From: Algimonas arctica
GTDB taxonomy: Bacteria; Pseudomonadota; Alphaproteobacteria; Caulobacterales; Maricaulaceae
Length of the DNA: 64,000 nucleotides
NCBI RefSeq assembly: GCF_014652695.1
Contig: NZ_BMZH01000001.1
Coordinates: 1-64,000, forward strand
Direction: 5' to 3'
The notes beneath the pieces are model-generated. The model was not told the DNA's origin. It did no database searches and saw nothing but the letters and a program-made list of their open reading frames with translations. Made by a program: the position numbers and the translations under genes. Below, in pieces: positions 29,716 through 38,173 of this stretch (positions are counted from its first letter, which is position 1; every line of letters starts with the position of its first letter).

Positions 29716-31011
29716 TTACCGAAGCGACGTCATGTGCCCGCGTTTGACGACCATCTGGAGCGTATCGAGCGCTTTGAGGTCTTCCGTCGGGTCGTCTGTG
29801 TAGAACAGGATGTTGGCAAAATAGCCCGGCGCGACATGTCCCACGCGGCCCTTCGCGTTCACAACCTCAGCGCCCGTTTCAGTGGCAGATGTCCAGACGT
29901 CGTCTAAATCAAGACCGACAGTTTCGTGTAAATACCGCATCTCCAGATGGATTGCGCTGGGTCCAGCGTCTGTCACGAAGTCCGTTCCTGTCGAGATGCG
30001 GACGCCATGTTCAACCGCGAGCCGGGTCATATCAGCACTCAAGGCGCCGCTGCAAAGCGACGGCTTAGGGGATTGATCCTCCAGCCAATCGTAAATCATT
30101 GACGTCGCATCAAGAATGGTGCCGTGCTGTTTCATCGCCGCAAACGTATCAATCAAGGCCTCCGGAAGAGGCTGTGTCTCGTCACGATCAGGCATAGGGT
30201 CGCGGGAGCCATAAGTGACTGGCATTGTGGGTTGAAAGACGTGGGCGAGACTGCAGGCATGAGACATAGTCGTGACCCCGGCGCCCGCAACTTGTTCAGG
30301 GCCGGCGGGATAGACAGCCGTGTGCGCCCATGTCGGTATGTCTTGTCGTTTGGCTTCTGCCGCAATGGATTCGACCTGCTCGGTCGTTAAATCAGCATAA
30401 ATTTTGATGCCCATCGCGCCGCTACCACGGGCGAGTGTGACACTCTCTTTGATATCGGATTGGGCATCGATACGGCGCATCCACGGGACGTCACCGGGTG
30501 TCAAACCCGCCGTGACGGACTGCACACGCGGGTCTGCCATGAAAGTCGGTCCGGCGAAGACGGCTGAATAGACAATATCCGGAGATTCTATTTCATTCTG
30601 ATAGGCCCGCCGCGATAGTTCAGCCGCGGCCCGGAGGTCATCCGCCATGGATCGCCCCGTGGTCACGCCACTTCTGAGCATGTCGCGAAGACGTTTCTCG
30701 GCGAGCGCTGTGTCGGGCGGTGTTGCGACATGGATGTGGGTGTCGATGATCCCGGGCAGGGCATACAGTCCCGTTACGTCAACGCGGGCCGCGTTCTCTG
30801 GAACGGAGGGCGTATCAATCAGTGAGAGAATGACACCGTCTTGGACGAGAATGGTTATGTCTTGTCGGTCACTGTGTGTCTTATCAAGCGAGACAAGCGT
30901 GGCCCCGGTGAACGCTATTAAATTGGGGTCTATAAGGGTCGTGTCGGGGCTAGTCGCGCAGCCGACAAGTCCGATGGACAGAGCCGAAAACAGATAAGAA
31001 CGAAGTCGCAT
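29716..31011 (-). CDS. Amidohydrolase family lipoprotein
   Basis: The 431-residue protein starts with a lipoprotein signal peptide whose lipobox LVGC places the lipidated Cys at residue 18, so it is probably attached to a membrane in the periplasm. The rest is a metal-dependent amidohydrolase: DTHIHVA gives the HxH metal pair, and imidazolonepropionase/prolidase-like segments follow (GAMGIKIYADLTTEQV, WAHTAVYPAG, GTDFVTDAG). The closing VGHVAPGYFANILFYTDDP is typical of the family. The substrate is unknown, possibly a dipeptide or cyclic amide. No clear operon partner is present. Confidence 0.85.
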   Translation of the reverse strand: MRLRSYLFSALSIGLVGCATSPDTTLIDPNLIAFTGATLVSLDKTHSDRQDITILVQDGVILSLIDTPSVPENAARVDVTGLYALPGIIDTHIHVATPPDTALAEKRLRDMLRSGVTTGRSMADDLRAAAELSRRAYQNEIESPDIVYSAVFAGPTFMADPRVQSVTAGLTPGDVPWMRRIDAQSDIKESVTLARGSGAMGIKIYADLTTEQVESIAAEAKRQDIPTWAHTAVYPAGPEQVAGAGVTTMSHACSLAHVFQPTMPVTYGSRDPMPDRDETQPLPEALIDTFAAMKQHGTILDATSMIYDWLEDQSPKPSLCSGALSADMTRLAVEHGVRISTGTDFVTDAGPSAIHLEMRYLHETVGLDLDDVWTSATETGAEVVNAKGRVGHVAPGYFANILFYTDDPTEDLKALDTLQMVVKRGHMTSLR

Positions 31012-31184
31012 AAATATGGTCCTGATGATCTATTAATGAATCTAACAGCTTTGGCGACGCTAACAATATGATCTTTGAAATAGGCCTCTACCGTCGATGC
31101 CCTCATTCCACACGCCCAACTCTCTAACCGCGTGTCGCGTGCCGTTGGTCTTGACTTTCCCCTGTTACCCGATGACCCTTGTCT

Positions 31185-32165
31185 ATGACATCTATGCGCG
31201 CCGTAACCATCCAAGCTGACAAATCGTTGCTGATCCAAGACAGGGCAAGACCCGATGCTGGGGATGGCGAGATTCTCATTCGGGTTGAGGCGGCCGGGGT
31301 CAACCGCGCGGATCTGCTGCAACGGGCTGGGTTTTATCCGGCCCCGCCGGGCGCTTCCGAGATTTTGGGTCTCGAGGTCGTCGGTCATGTTGAGGCCGTC
31401 GGGCCGGGAACAACACGTTTTAAAATCGGTGACCGCGTTTGTGCCCTGCTGCCCGGCGGGGGTTACGCAGACTTCGCTGTCGCTGATGAAGGGTCGGTTC
31501 TGCCTGTGCCCGATTCCCTGTCCGCTGCGGAGGCGTGCTGTTTTCCTGAAGCCGTATTTACGGTTTGGGCCAATGTGTTTGATCGGGCGCGATTGCATCC
31601 GGGCGAAGTGTTTCTCTGCCACGGTGGGACCAGCGGCATTGGCGTGATCGCGGTGCAAATGGCGCGCTTACTGGGCGCTGAGAGCGTTTTTGCGACGGCA
31701 GGAACGGACGAGAAATGCGCTCTTGCCGTAACGCTCGGCGTGGACCGGGCGATAAATTACAAGTCAGAGGATTTCGTCACTGTGATGGGCGAGGCGGGCG
31801 GCGCCGACGTCATTCTGGATATGGTTGGCGGCGATTACGTGGCCCGCAATATCCAAGCCTGCCGCCCCGATGGACGCATCATCAACATTGCCTATATGAA
31901 TGGGTTTAAGACCGAGGTCGATTTCCGGCCTGTCCTGATCAAACGCTTGTCTTTGATGGCGACAACGTTACGTGCGCGACCCATCGCCGAGAAACGCCGA
32001 CTGCGGGATGCGCTCGAAGCCAAAGTCTGGCCATTTATTATGGACGGGACACTCCGCCCTGTGCTCGACAGCAGCTTTGCGCTGTCCAATGTCGAAGCTG
32101 CCCATGCCCGCATGCAATCAGGTCAGCACTCCGGTAAGATCGTCTTGTTGATGGGCGAGGGTTAG
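31185..32165 (+). CDS. NAD(P)H:quinone oxidoreductase (zeta-crystallin type MDR)
   Basis: The 326-residue zinc-free medium-chain reductase matches the PIG3/TIGR02824 group: VNRADLLQRAGFYPAPPGAS near residue 40, GLEVVGHVEAVGP, and the nucleotide-binding GGTSGIGVIAVQMARLLGA at about 146-164. The C-terminal HARMQSGQHSGKIVL closes it. It transfers electrons from NADPH to quinones or enones in the cytosol. Two ATG codons at 31185 and 31194 are possible starts. A terminator-like hairpin at 32233 lies beyond the stop. Confidence 0.88.
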   Translation: MTSMRAVTIQADKSLLIQDRARPDAGDGEILIRVEAAGVNRADLLQRAGFYPAPPGASEILGLEVVGHVEAVGPGTTRFKIGDRVCALLPGGGYADFAVADEGSVLPVPDSLSAAEACCFPEAVFTVWANVFDRARLHPGEVFLCHGGTSGIGVIAVQMARLLGAESVFATAGTDEKCALAVTLGVDRAINYKSEDFVTVMGEAGGADVILDMVGGDYVARNIQACRPDGRIINIAYMNGFKTEVDFRPVLIKRLSLMATTLRARPIAEKRRLRDALEAKVWPFIMDGTLRPVLDSSFALSNVEAAHARMQSGQHSGKIVLLMGEG

Positions 32166-32223
32166 ATAGGGCTTCAATTGTTATAATCATTGCCGGTCGT
32201 TTGATTGCAGTCGGATGGCCCTA

Positions 32224-32254
32224 AACAAAAAAACCCCTCACCGAAGTGAGGGGT
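32224..32254 (-). terminator. Bidirectional-looking terminator
   Basis: ACCCCTCAC and GTGAGGGGT form a 9-bp stem around a CGAA tetraloop. On the minus strand it is followed by seven T residues (the AAAAAAA before the stem), closing the gene that ends at 32279. On the plus strand TCATATTTTTG follows, so it may also end the quinone reductase transcript. Confidence 0.88.
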
Positions 32255-32278
32255 CATATTTTTGTACGCGGTGTCGGA

Positions 32279-32800
32279 TTATCGGTAATCCCGTTCAACC
32301 CGGCGGGCGTCATAGGTCTCGCCATCAATCGGCATTGACCCCCAACCCGCTTCGAATTCCAACTTTACCGTATAGCGCGTTTCCTCTCGATCATCGAAAT
32401 CAATCGAGACGCTCGTCCTGCGCTCTGTGCGATATTCAGTGCGGCACGTTAACAAGCCGCAGGACTTATAGGGTACCCGCTCATAGCCGGCCTCGAACCC
32501 GCTTTCATTATCAGTTCGGCGCGTGTCACTGTCGATTTCACTTTCGACAATACGAAACCAGTCATAATCCTTTTTCCGAGTCTTACGGGCCGCTTCGTAA
32601 AGCGCCTCGTCATAGACTTCGCTACGAGATTCGTCACGTTTGCCTCGGACTTTCACGTCGAATGTTCGGTCCGCGGTTCGGCGTGTAATCGGGGCTTCAA
32701 TGGACGCGCCCGCTTTTACGGTCACGTCTGTCGCCATAGACAACGCTGGAATGGATGTGCCGGCAGCTAGAATAGCCATCGTTAAAAGTGTCGTACGCAT
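32279..32800 (-). CDS. Secreted protein of unknown function
   Basis: The 173-residue protein has a clear signal peptide (MRTTLLTMAILAAGTSIPALS, cut near residue 21-23). The mature part is highly charged, rich in Arg/Asp/Glu, with the motif YEAARKTRKKDYDWFRIVES and two Cys in CGLLTC. The DYDWF segment loosely recalls small Caulobacter-type lipoproteins of the CC0125/CC1285 group, which I cannot confirm. The ATG at 32800 is chosen because AGGAGG lies 7 bp upstream; an in-frame start at 32824 lacks this. It is likely a periplasmic stress or envelope protein, by inference only. Confidence 0.65.
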   Translation of the reverse strand: MRTTLLTMAILAAGTSIPALSMATDVTVKAGASIEAPITRRTADRTFDVKVRGKRDESRSEVYDEALYEAARKTRKKDYDWFRIVESEIDSDTRRTDNESGFEAGYERVPYKSCGLLTCRTEYRTERRTSVSIDFDDREETRYTVKLEFEAGWGSMPIDGETYDARRVERDYR

Positions 32801-32860
32801 GATATTTCCTCCTATGCTGTCCAATAAACGGGTCAGCCGGAGAAAGGTTCATTTTGTACC

Positions 32861-32904
32861 AAGGCCATTTCAAGGCCATTTTAGGGCAGATTTAGGGCAG
32901 GTTT
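32861..32904. repeat. Four 11-bp tandem repeats
   Basis: Four adjacent 11-bp units can be read: AAGGCCATTTC, AAGGCCATTTT, AGGGCAGATTT and AGGGCAGGTTT. They are imperfect copies forming two similar pairs. They lie between the secreted-protein gene start and the GST stop, overlapping the last two bases of the GST stop region, so they are in the promoter region of the minus-strand gene. Confidence 0.6.
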
Positions 32905-33541
32905 AAACTGCGGGTTGTTGCGCCGGGGCCATGCCTTGCCGCGCAAGCGCCAATAATACGCCCGCGTCTTGTTCCATCTTGTGTTGATGGGCCTCTAGGT
33001 TTGGATAGTTTTCCAGCTGCAACGGCGTCCGCTCAATCCAACGCATAATAATATAGAGATAGGCATCAGCGTGAGAGCGCGCCCCGAGCAACCACGGGCC
33101 GTCGCTTTCCGCGATCCAATCGTTCAGCCGAAGGAAATATTCATTGAGCCGATCATAGGTCATGTGCCGAACGGTTTTCTCTGTCTGGGGTGTATCAGCA
33201 AACAAACTGGGTCTGAAATGACCCTTGAAGGCCGCGTGGACTTCGGATGACAGAAAGCTGAGCGCTTCGGCCTCTTTACGGCCAGCGGGTTTATCACGCG
33301 CATAGGCGGCGTCGCCAACATGGGTCGCGCGAATATAGCCGAGGATCGCGGTCGCTTCGGTCAGCACATCGCCATCATCAAACACCAAGGCTGGAACTTG
33401 GCCGCGCGGATTAATCGCGAGATAATCTTCCCCTTTATGCGCACCGCGTTCAAGGTTGACGATTTCGATGAGCGCATCGGCCCAGGCAATGGCGATATTG
33501 GGGGCCAGCGCGCAAGTGCCGGACATTGTGTAGAGTTTCAT
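32903..33541 (-). CDS. Glutathione S-transferase
   Basis: A 212-residue cytosolic GST. The thioredoxin-like N-terminal domain starts MKLYTMSGTCALAPNIA, with the glutathione-contacting Ser/Thr-Cys region at residues 7-10, cis-Pro in NPRGQVPALV and the EATAI segment. The all-helical C-terminal domain starts at about residue 85 and includes PWLLGARSHADAYLYII. The pattern is nearest to beta-class bacterial GSTs. I use the ATG at 33541; an upstream in-frame start adds 26 unconserved residues. It is divergent from an EamA transporter gene. Confidence 0.87.
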   Translation of the reverse strand: MKLYTMSGTCALAPNIAIAWADALIEIVNLERGAHKGEDYLAINPRGQVPALVFDDGDVLTEATAILGYIRATHVGDAAYARDKPAGRKEAEALSFLSSEVHAAFKGHFRPSLFADTPQTEKTVRHMTYDRLNEYFLRLNDWIAESDGPWLLGARSHADAYLYIIMRWIERTPLQLENYPNLEAHQHKMEQDAGVLLALARQGMAPAQQPAV

Positions 33542-33645
33542 CGCTTGGGTCTCCGGAAGAGCGGTATTGGGACGTGAAGGCGGTGATGTCGGTCCGATCA
33601 CGTATAGCTGAACTGACATGACTTGTTTTTACGTTAGGGGCGAGC

Positions 33646-34509
33646 ATGATTTACTCCCAATCAAACTGGCGGAACACTGTTTTTCTGACAGGCTTAGCGT
33701 TGCTGGCGTTTGCCGGGAACTCGGTATTGACCCGATTGGCTCTTGTTGACGGTGCGATTGGAGTCGGTCTGTTTACGACGCTGCGGATTTTCGCGGGCGC
33801 TGCCGTGTTGCTGGTCTTAGTGGGTGCCCGGACAGCCATACGGGCCGGGAGCTGGTCTGGCGCGCTGTCTTTACTGGGATATGCGGGCCTATTTTCTGTC
33901 GCCTATCTCAATCTTTCAACCGGGATGGGGGCATTGATCCTGTTCGCCAGTGTGCAAATCACCATGATTGGCTGGGGTCTTCTGCGCGGTGAACGGTTAG
34001 GGAGTGTCCAAATTTTCGGGGTTTTGCTGGCGGCGGGGGGATTGGTCTGGTTGTTGCTGCCCGGTTTGGAACGCCCCCATCCTGTGGCCGCCGCCATCAT
34101 GATAGGTTCAGGGGTCTGTTGGGGTATTTACTCTCTCTTGGGTCGCGGCGCAGGCAACGCAACCCATGTCACGGCGGGGAACTTTCTGCGTGCAGCAGCT
34201 CTGATCGTACCGATTGTTATTCTATGGAGGGTGATAGCGCCCTCAGAAGCGGTCTCTGTGCAAGGCGTCGGATTGGCTGTGACCTCAGGCGCGATCACAT
34301 CCGGTCTAGGCTACGCCATTTGGTATCGCGCGTTAAAACACCTGTCCGCAACGCGCGCAGGCGTAGTCCAACTCCTCGTTCCGCCGCTCGCCGCGCTGGG
34401 CGGGATCATCTTGCTCAGCGAACCGCTCACAGTTCGTTTTTTAGGGGCGAGCGCGATCATCCTGATAGGGATCGCGCTCGCTATTTTTAAGCGTGTGACG
34501 TCGGATTAG
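33646..34509 (+). CDS. DMT superfamily transporter (EamA family)
   Basis: The 287-residue inner-membrane protein has about ten hydrophobic helices in two EamA repeats. The second repeat has the usual AIWYRALKHLSATRAGVVQLLVP followed by PPLAALGGIILLSEPLT, the EamA signature with the Glu-Pro pair. These transporters export amino acids or small metabolites; the substrate is unknown. Its stop overlaps the end of the convergent pirin gene by 4 bp. Confidence 0.85.
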   Translation: MIYSQSNWRNTVFLTGLALLAFAGNSVLTRLALVDGAIGVGLFTTLRIFAGAAVLLVLVGARTAIRAGSWSGALSLLGYAGLFSVAYLNLSTGMGALILFASVQITMIGWGLLRGERLGSVQIFGVLLAAGGLVWLLLPGLERPHPVAAAIMIGSGVCWGIYSLLGRGAGNATHVTAGNFLRAAALIVPIVILWRVIAPSEAVSVQGVGLAVTSGAITSGLGYAIWYRALKHLSATRAGVVQLLVPPLAALGGIILLSEPLTVRFLGASAIILIGIALAIFKRVTSD

Positions 34510-35252
34510 CTAAACTCGAAATAGAGGAATTCAGCATCATCGCCGTTCCGCAATTCGAGCCGTCCGCTCTCGCGAATGGCCAAACCATCGCCGCGCCGCA
34601 ACGCTTCGCCATTCACGGTGACAGACCCGCGCGCGACTTGGATCCAGCCGCGTGTGCCGTCCCCCATCTCGTGATCGATGCGCTGATCCCCGTTAAGGGT
34701 GGCCGCATAAATATCCGCATCGGCGCGGATCGACATGGACCCGTCCCGCCCTGTGGGCGATAGAAACAAGGCCAGCTTGCCGTCTTTGGCTTCAGGGCTA
34801 ATGTCGAGCGTGTCGTAGCGCGGCTCTGCGCCTTCCACATTCGGGAGGAGCCAGACTTGCAATAGTTGCATCGGCTCCGTTTGTGACGGGTTGGACTCAC
34901 TATGCCGTACGCCGGACCCGGCGCTCATATATTGAACGCCGCCCGCCATAACGGTTGAGCCATTGCCCATACTATCGCGGTGCTGCAGCCCGCCTTTGAG
35001 GATGTAGGAGAAAATCTCTGCGTCCTTATGCGGATGTGTCGGGAAAGCGCCGCCACCGTCAATCCAGTCATCATTGATCACGCGCAGACTTTCAAACGCC
35101 ATATGATCGGGATCGTAATAGCTGCCAAATGAGAAGCTATGCGCCGCGCGCAGCCAACCATGATCGGCTTTGCCGCGCGCTTCCTCTGGCCGGAGAACGA
35201 GGCCTGAAGCGAGGTTTTTTGATTTTGTTTTCGTGTCTAAAGTCATCGTCAT
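34506..35252 (-). CDS. Pirin family protein
   Basis: A 248-residue bicupin. Metal-binding His residues are visible in FPTHPHKDAEIFSYILKG (about residues 62-79) and SGVRHSE; the substrate-facing region is DHMAFESLRVINDDWI. Some pirins are quercetin 2,3-dioxygenases. The C-terminal cupin is more divergent, ending GLAIRESGRLELRNGDDAEFL. The ATG at 35252 follows AAAGGAT. The gene lies 16 bp after the azoreductase gene on the same strand, and pirin plus azoreductase next to a LysR regulator is a recurrent proteobacterial arrangement. Confidence 0.9.
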   Translation of the reverse strand: MTMTLDTKTKSKNLASGLVLRPEEARGKADHGWLRAAHSFSFGSYYDPDHMAFESLRVINDDWIDGGGAFPTHPHKDAEIFSYILKGGLQHRDSMGNGSTVMAGGVQYMSAGSGVRHSESNPSQTEPMQLLQVWLLPNVEGAEPRYDTLDISPEAKDGKLALFLSPTGRDGSMSIRADADIYAATLNGDQRIDHEMGDGTRGWIQVARGSVTVNGEALRRGDGLAIRESGRLELRNGDDAEFLYFEFS

Positions 35253-35268
35253 ATCCTTTCTTGAGAAT

Positions 35269-35865
35269 TTAAGCCGCGAGTGTGCGGATCTGTTGCTTCG
35301 TCTGTTCGACCTTGTCCGGACCATTGGCCATCAATTGATCCGCAGCAATGATTTGGACATCTGTGATACCGAGAAAGCCGAGAAAATGGCGCAGATAGGG
35401 TGTCGCAAAATCGATGTCACTGCCGACCTGAGTGCCACCAGAGGCCACTAAGATGACGGCGCGTTTACCGCTCAACAAGCCTTCAGGGCCATTTTCCGTA
35501 TAGTGGAATGTGCGTCCCGCGCGCGCAACTTGATCGACCCAGAGCTTTAGCGACGCCGGAATACCGAAATTATAGATCGGGGTGCTGATCACAATCAACT
35601 CACTCCCCTCCAACTCTTCAACGAGTTGGTCAGACCTCGCCAGCGCAGCGCGGTGATCCGCTGTGCGGTTCGGTTCTGGCGTAAACGTCGCGCCGATCCA
35701 ATCCTGTTGTATCACGGGAAGCGCGTGACTAACGTCGCGGGTTTGCACCCGAACAGGGCGAGTTTCGGCGACGCTGTCAATATAGAGATCGGCGAGACTG
35801 CGGCTAACCGATCCGTCGCGACGAGCGGAGGAATCGATCCGTAGAATGTTTAGCGGGTTTGGCAT
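35269..35865 (-). CDS. azoR: FMN-dependent NADH-azoreductase
   Basis: A 198-residue flavodoxin-like quinone/azo reductase. It starts NILRIDSSARRDGSVSRSLA (FMN phosphate loop), with STPIYNFGIPASLKLWVDQVARAG at about residues 93-116 and the C-terminal YLRHFLGFLGITDVQII; all are AzoR signatures. AzoR probably protects against electrophilic quinones by two-electron reduction. It is transcribed with the pirin gene and divergently from a LysR regulator. Confidence 0.92.
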   Translation of the reverse strand: MPNPLNILRIDSSARRDGSVSRSLADLYIDSVAETRPVRVQTRDVSHALPVIQQDWIGATFTPEPNRTADHRAALARSDQLVEELEGSELIVISTPIYNFGIPASLKLWVDQVARAGRTFHYTENGPEGLLSGKRAVILVASGGTQVGSDIDFATPYLRHFLGFLGITDVQIIAADQLMANGPDKVEQTKQQIRTLAA

Positions 35866-35942
35866 GAGAGGCTCCTATTTCTGTTGATCCTCATCTATGT
35901 GTTGTCATGATCATTGGTAAGCTGGCTTGATTGCAAGTCACT

Positions 35943-35959
35943 GTTGCGATAATCGCAAC
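35943..35959. promoter_or_regulatory. 17-bp perfect palindrome upstream of the LysR gene
   Basis: GTTGCGATAATCGCAAC reads the same on both strands around a central base and ends 2 bp before the LysR ATG at 35962. It overlaps the place where a ribosome-binding site would be, and none is seen. It is a strong candidate LysR operator for self-control and for the divergent azoR. Confidence 0.65.
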
Positions 35960-35961
35960 GA

Positions 35962-36873
35962 ATGGATCGTTTTGCCGAAGCTGAAATCTTTGTTCACACA
36001 GTTGAGGCCGGAACCATCACAGGGGCAGCCAAAGCGCTGTCTTTAAACAAATCTGTCGTATCGCGGCGGATTAAGGCGTTGGAGCAACGCCTAGGCGCAA
36101 CCTTGCTCAACCGCTCGACCCGGACTTTGTCACTGACCGATGCGGGGCGTAGTTATTACCAGCGCGCACAGGGGCTGCTGCGGGCGTGGCGCGATATGGA
36201 GGATGAGGCGAGCGGGGCGGAATGCGCGCTGGCAGGGCCGATCCGTATCGCCGCGCCGTTATCGTTCGGCTTGTCACAACTTGGCCCAGCTCTGATCGAC
36301 TTTCAGAAGGATCATTCAGATATCCGGCTCGACGTTGATTTTTCCGACCGCAAGATCGATTTGATCGCTGATGGGTTTGATATGGCCGTACGGATTGGGC
36401 GGCTGGACGATAGCGCGATGATTGCGCGCAAATTGGGCGATGTGCGGATGGTGTGTGCTGTGTCTCCACAATGGCTCGCTGAACATGGACCGATCGAGAC
36501 AATTCACGACTTACGTGACGCGCCGGAGCTTCGCTACGGCCTAAAATTGGGCAAAGGCTGGGCCTATCGTGAGCGGTCCGGCAAACGGGGAACGGTGCAG
36601 CTTGAACCCCTCATGCGCGCGAGTAATGGCGATTTTCTGCGCGATGCGGCAATCGCGGGCTTGGGTGTTGTGATCGAACCGGACTTTATCCTGTGCGATG
36701 CGGTTCGGGCCGGGCGGCTCGTAGCGATCTTGCCGGAGTATGTGTTTGATGCGCCGAGCGTTTATGCGGTTTGGCCACCAACCCGTCATATGCCGCGACG
36801 GGTTAGAACCTTAGTCGAGGCCTTGCGCACCCGCTTTGGCGGTGTCGCCCCATGGTCATTAGAGGGGGCGTAA
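35962..36873 (+). CDS. LysR family transcriptional regulator
   Basis: The 303-residue protein has the LysR helix-turn-helix at the N-terminus (FVHTVEAGTITGAAKALSLN, then SVVSRRIKALEQRLGATLLNRSTRTLSLT). An effector-binding domain of the type that controls azoR/quinone-reductase genes follows (PIRIAAPLSFGLSQLGPAL, DFSDRKIDLIADGFDMAVRIG). The ATG at 35962 directly follows a 17-bp palindrome. The expected targets are azoR and pirin on the other strand. Confidence 0.92.
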   Translation: MDRFAEAEIFVHTVEAGTITGAAKALSLNKSVVSRRIKALEQRLGATLLNRSTRTLSLTDAGRSYYQRAQGLLRAWRDMEDEASGAECALAGPIRIAAPLSFGLSQLGPALIDFQKDHSDIRLDVDFSDRKIDLIADGFDMAVRIGRLDDSAMIARKLGDVRMVCAVSPQWLAEHGPIETIHDLRDAPELRYGLKLGKGWAYRERSGKRGTVQLEPLMRASNGDFLRDAAIAGLGVVIEPDFILCDAVRAGRLVAILPEYVFDAPSVYAVWPPTRHMPRRVRTLVEALRTRFGGVAPWSLEGA

Positions 36874-36880
36874 AGCCCGT

Positions 36881-37654
36881 TCAGCTAAAGTCCGGGCTCC
36901 GCTTGTTTAGAAAGGCGCGAAAACCCTCGCCGAAGTCGCGACTGCTGAAGCCCGCTAAAAATTGCGCGCGTGTTTCGTCTGTCTCGTTGCGCTGACCATT
37001 TTGATAGGCGGTGATCATGGATTTGGTCACGCGAAGGGATTCAGGCGACAGACGGGTGAGGCCTTCCGCGTAGTCCTTCACTGCGTCGTCCAGCGCGTCG
37101 ACGCCAAAAGTGCGATGGACTAGCCCCATTTTTTTCGCGGGCTTGGCTTTGATGATCCGCGCGGAGAACAAAATGTCTTTGGCATTGGCGACGCCGACGG
37201 CGTCAATCAAGCGGGCAATATCTGAGAACGGATAGACCAATCCTAATTACGCGGGCGTGATCGCGAAGCGCGCAGTCGCGTCGGCTAAGCGTATGTCGCA
37301 GCACAGGGCGAGGCCACAGCCGCCGCCGACACAGGCCCCTCGGATGGCCGCAATCGTTGGCATTGGAAATGCGGCAAGCGCATCAAAAGCCGTCTGGATA
37401 TCGGCGCTGATTTGAGCCGCGGATTCGGGCGTCGAGTAGAGCGTTTCGAATTCGGAAATATCGGCCCCGGCGGCAAAGTGATCGCCGTCTCCTTGCACGA
37501 TTAACGCGGTCGGATTCTCTGCTTCCAACGCGCTGAGAACGACGGGAAGTGCGGCCCACATTTCAGCGTTCAGCGCGTTGCGCCGCGCCGGTTGGGAAAG
37601 GGTCAAACGCGCGATGCCATCGTCTGAAATGTCTGTTTTGATATGGTCTGTCAT
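36881..37654 (-). pseudogene. Enoyl-CoA hydratase/isomerase interrupted by an in-frame stop
   Basis: Read without interruption, this would be a 257-codon crotonase-family protein. The 5' part has the oxyanion-hole motifs HFAAGADISEF and GACVGGGCGLALCCDIRLA, and the 3' part has the C-terminal helices ending FRAFLNKRSPDFS. At 37249-37247 a TAA interrupts RFAITPA-stop-LGLVYPFSD. Family members normally read ITPAKLGLVYP there, so one AAA-to-TAA change explains the break, and both halves remain in the same frame with no other damage. It is therefore a recent nonsense mutation or a sequencing error. The start ATG at 37654 is the most family-like; an ATG at 37753 is also in frame. Confidence 0.85.
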
Positions 37655-38173
37655 TCTGTGTGTCTGGCTTCCGAGTGGAGGTGAGGATGAGTGAACACGG
37701 GCTTGTCCTCCGCATAAAGGGTCTTCCCGAAAGAAGCGATGAAAACCGTTCATGGCGTTGTGCGCTCGTCTTTCGGGCGCGGGCTAGGGTCACATATCTC
37801 TTCTATAAGGGCTTATTAGAATATCACTTAAACTTATAACGCATTATAAGAAACTTATAACTCTATATTTATCAACCTATTGTGTCGCTAAGTTCATGTA
37901 ATAATTTCACAGCGTTTTGTGTCTAATGTTTTCTGGCACCTCGCCTTCATCACGGGCTCACCGGCGATGATACGGGGCGTAGACGCGTGGACGCGCCGTC
38001 AAACCGGGGGTAACGACGACAAAAATCGCCCACTAATTTTCTTTTGATCGCACACATCCTTGGGACGATTTCCGACTGACTTTGGGTGGCCGACGCGCTA
38101 GCCATGCGCTCTACTCTGAAGTCGCAGAACACATGTGACGTCGGGATGAGCGTAATCTGGGGAGGATGAGCGC
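37655..38173. promoter_or_regulatory. AT-rich divergent intergenic region with repeated TTATAA half-sites
   Basis: This 519-bp gap between the hydratase remnant and the symporter has no convincing gene. Its centre (about 37800-37900) is much more AT-rich than the surroundings. It contains CTTATAA (37833-37839), TTATAAG (37844-37850) and CTTATAA again (37854-37860). The first two form a perfect inverted repeat around CGCA, and the three half-sites are spaced 10-11 bp apart, on one face of the helix. A regulator-binding site or a promoter with easily melted DNA is the simplest reading. Confidence 0.5.

Noticed and set aside
36881-37753. Frameshift splitting the enoyl-CoA hydratase
   Set aside because: The two halves are in the same frame; the break is a single TAA codon, so no insertion or deletion is needed.
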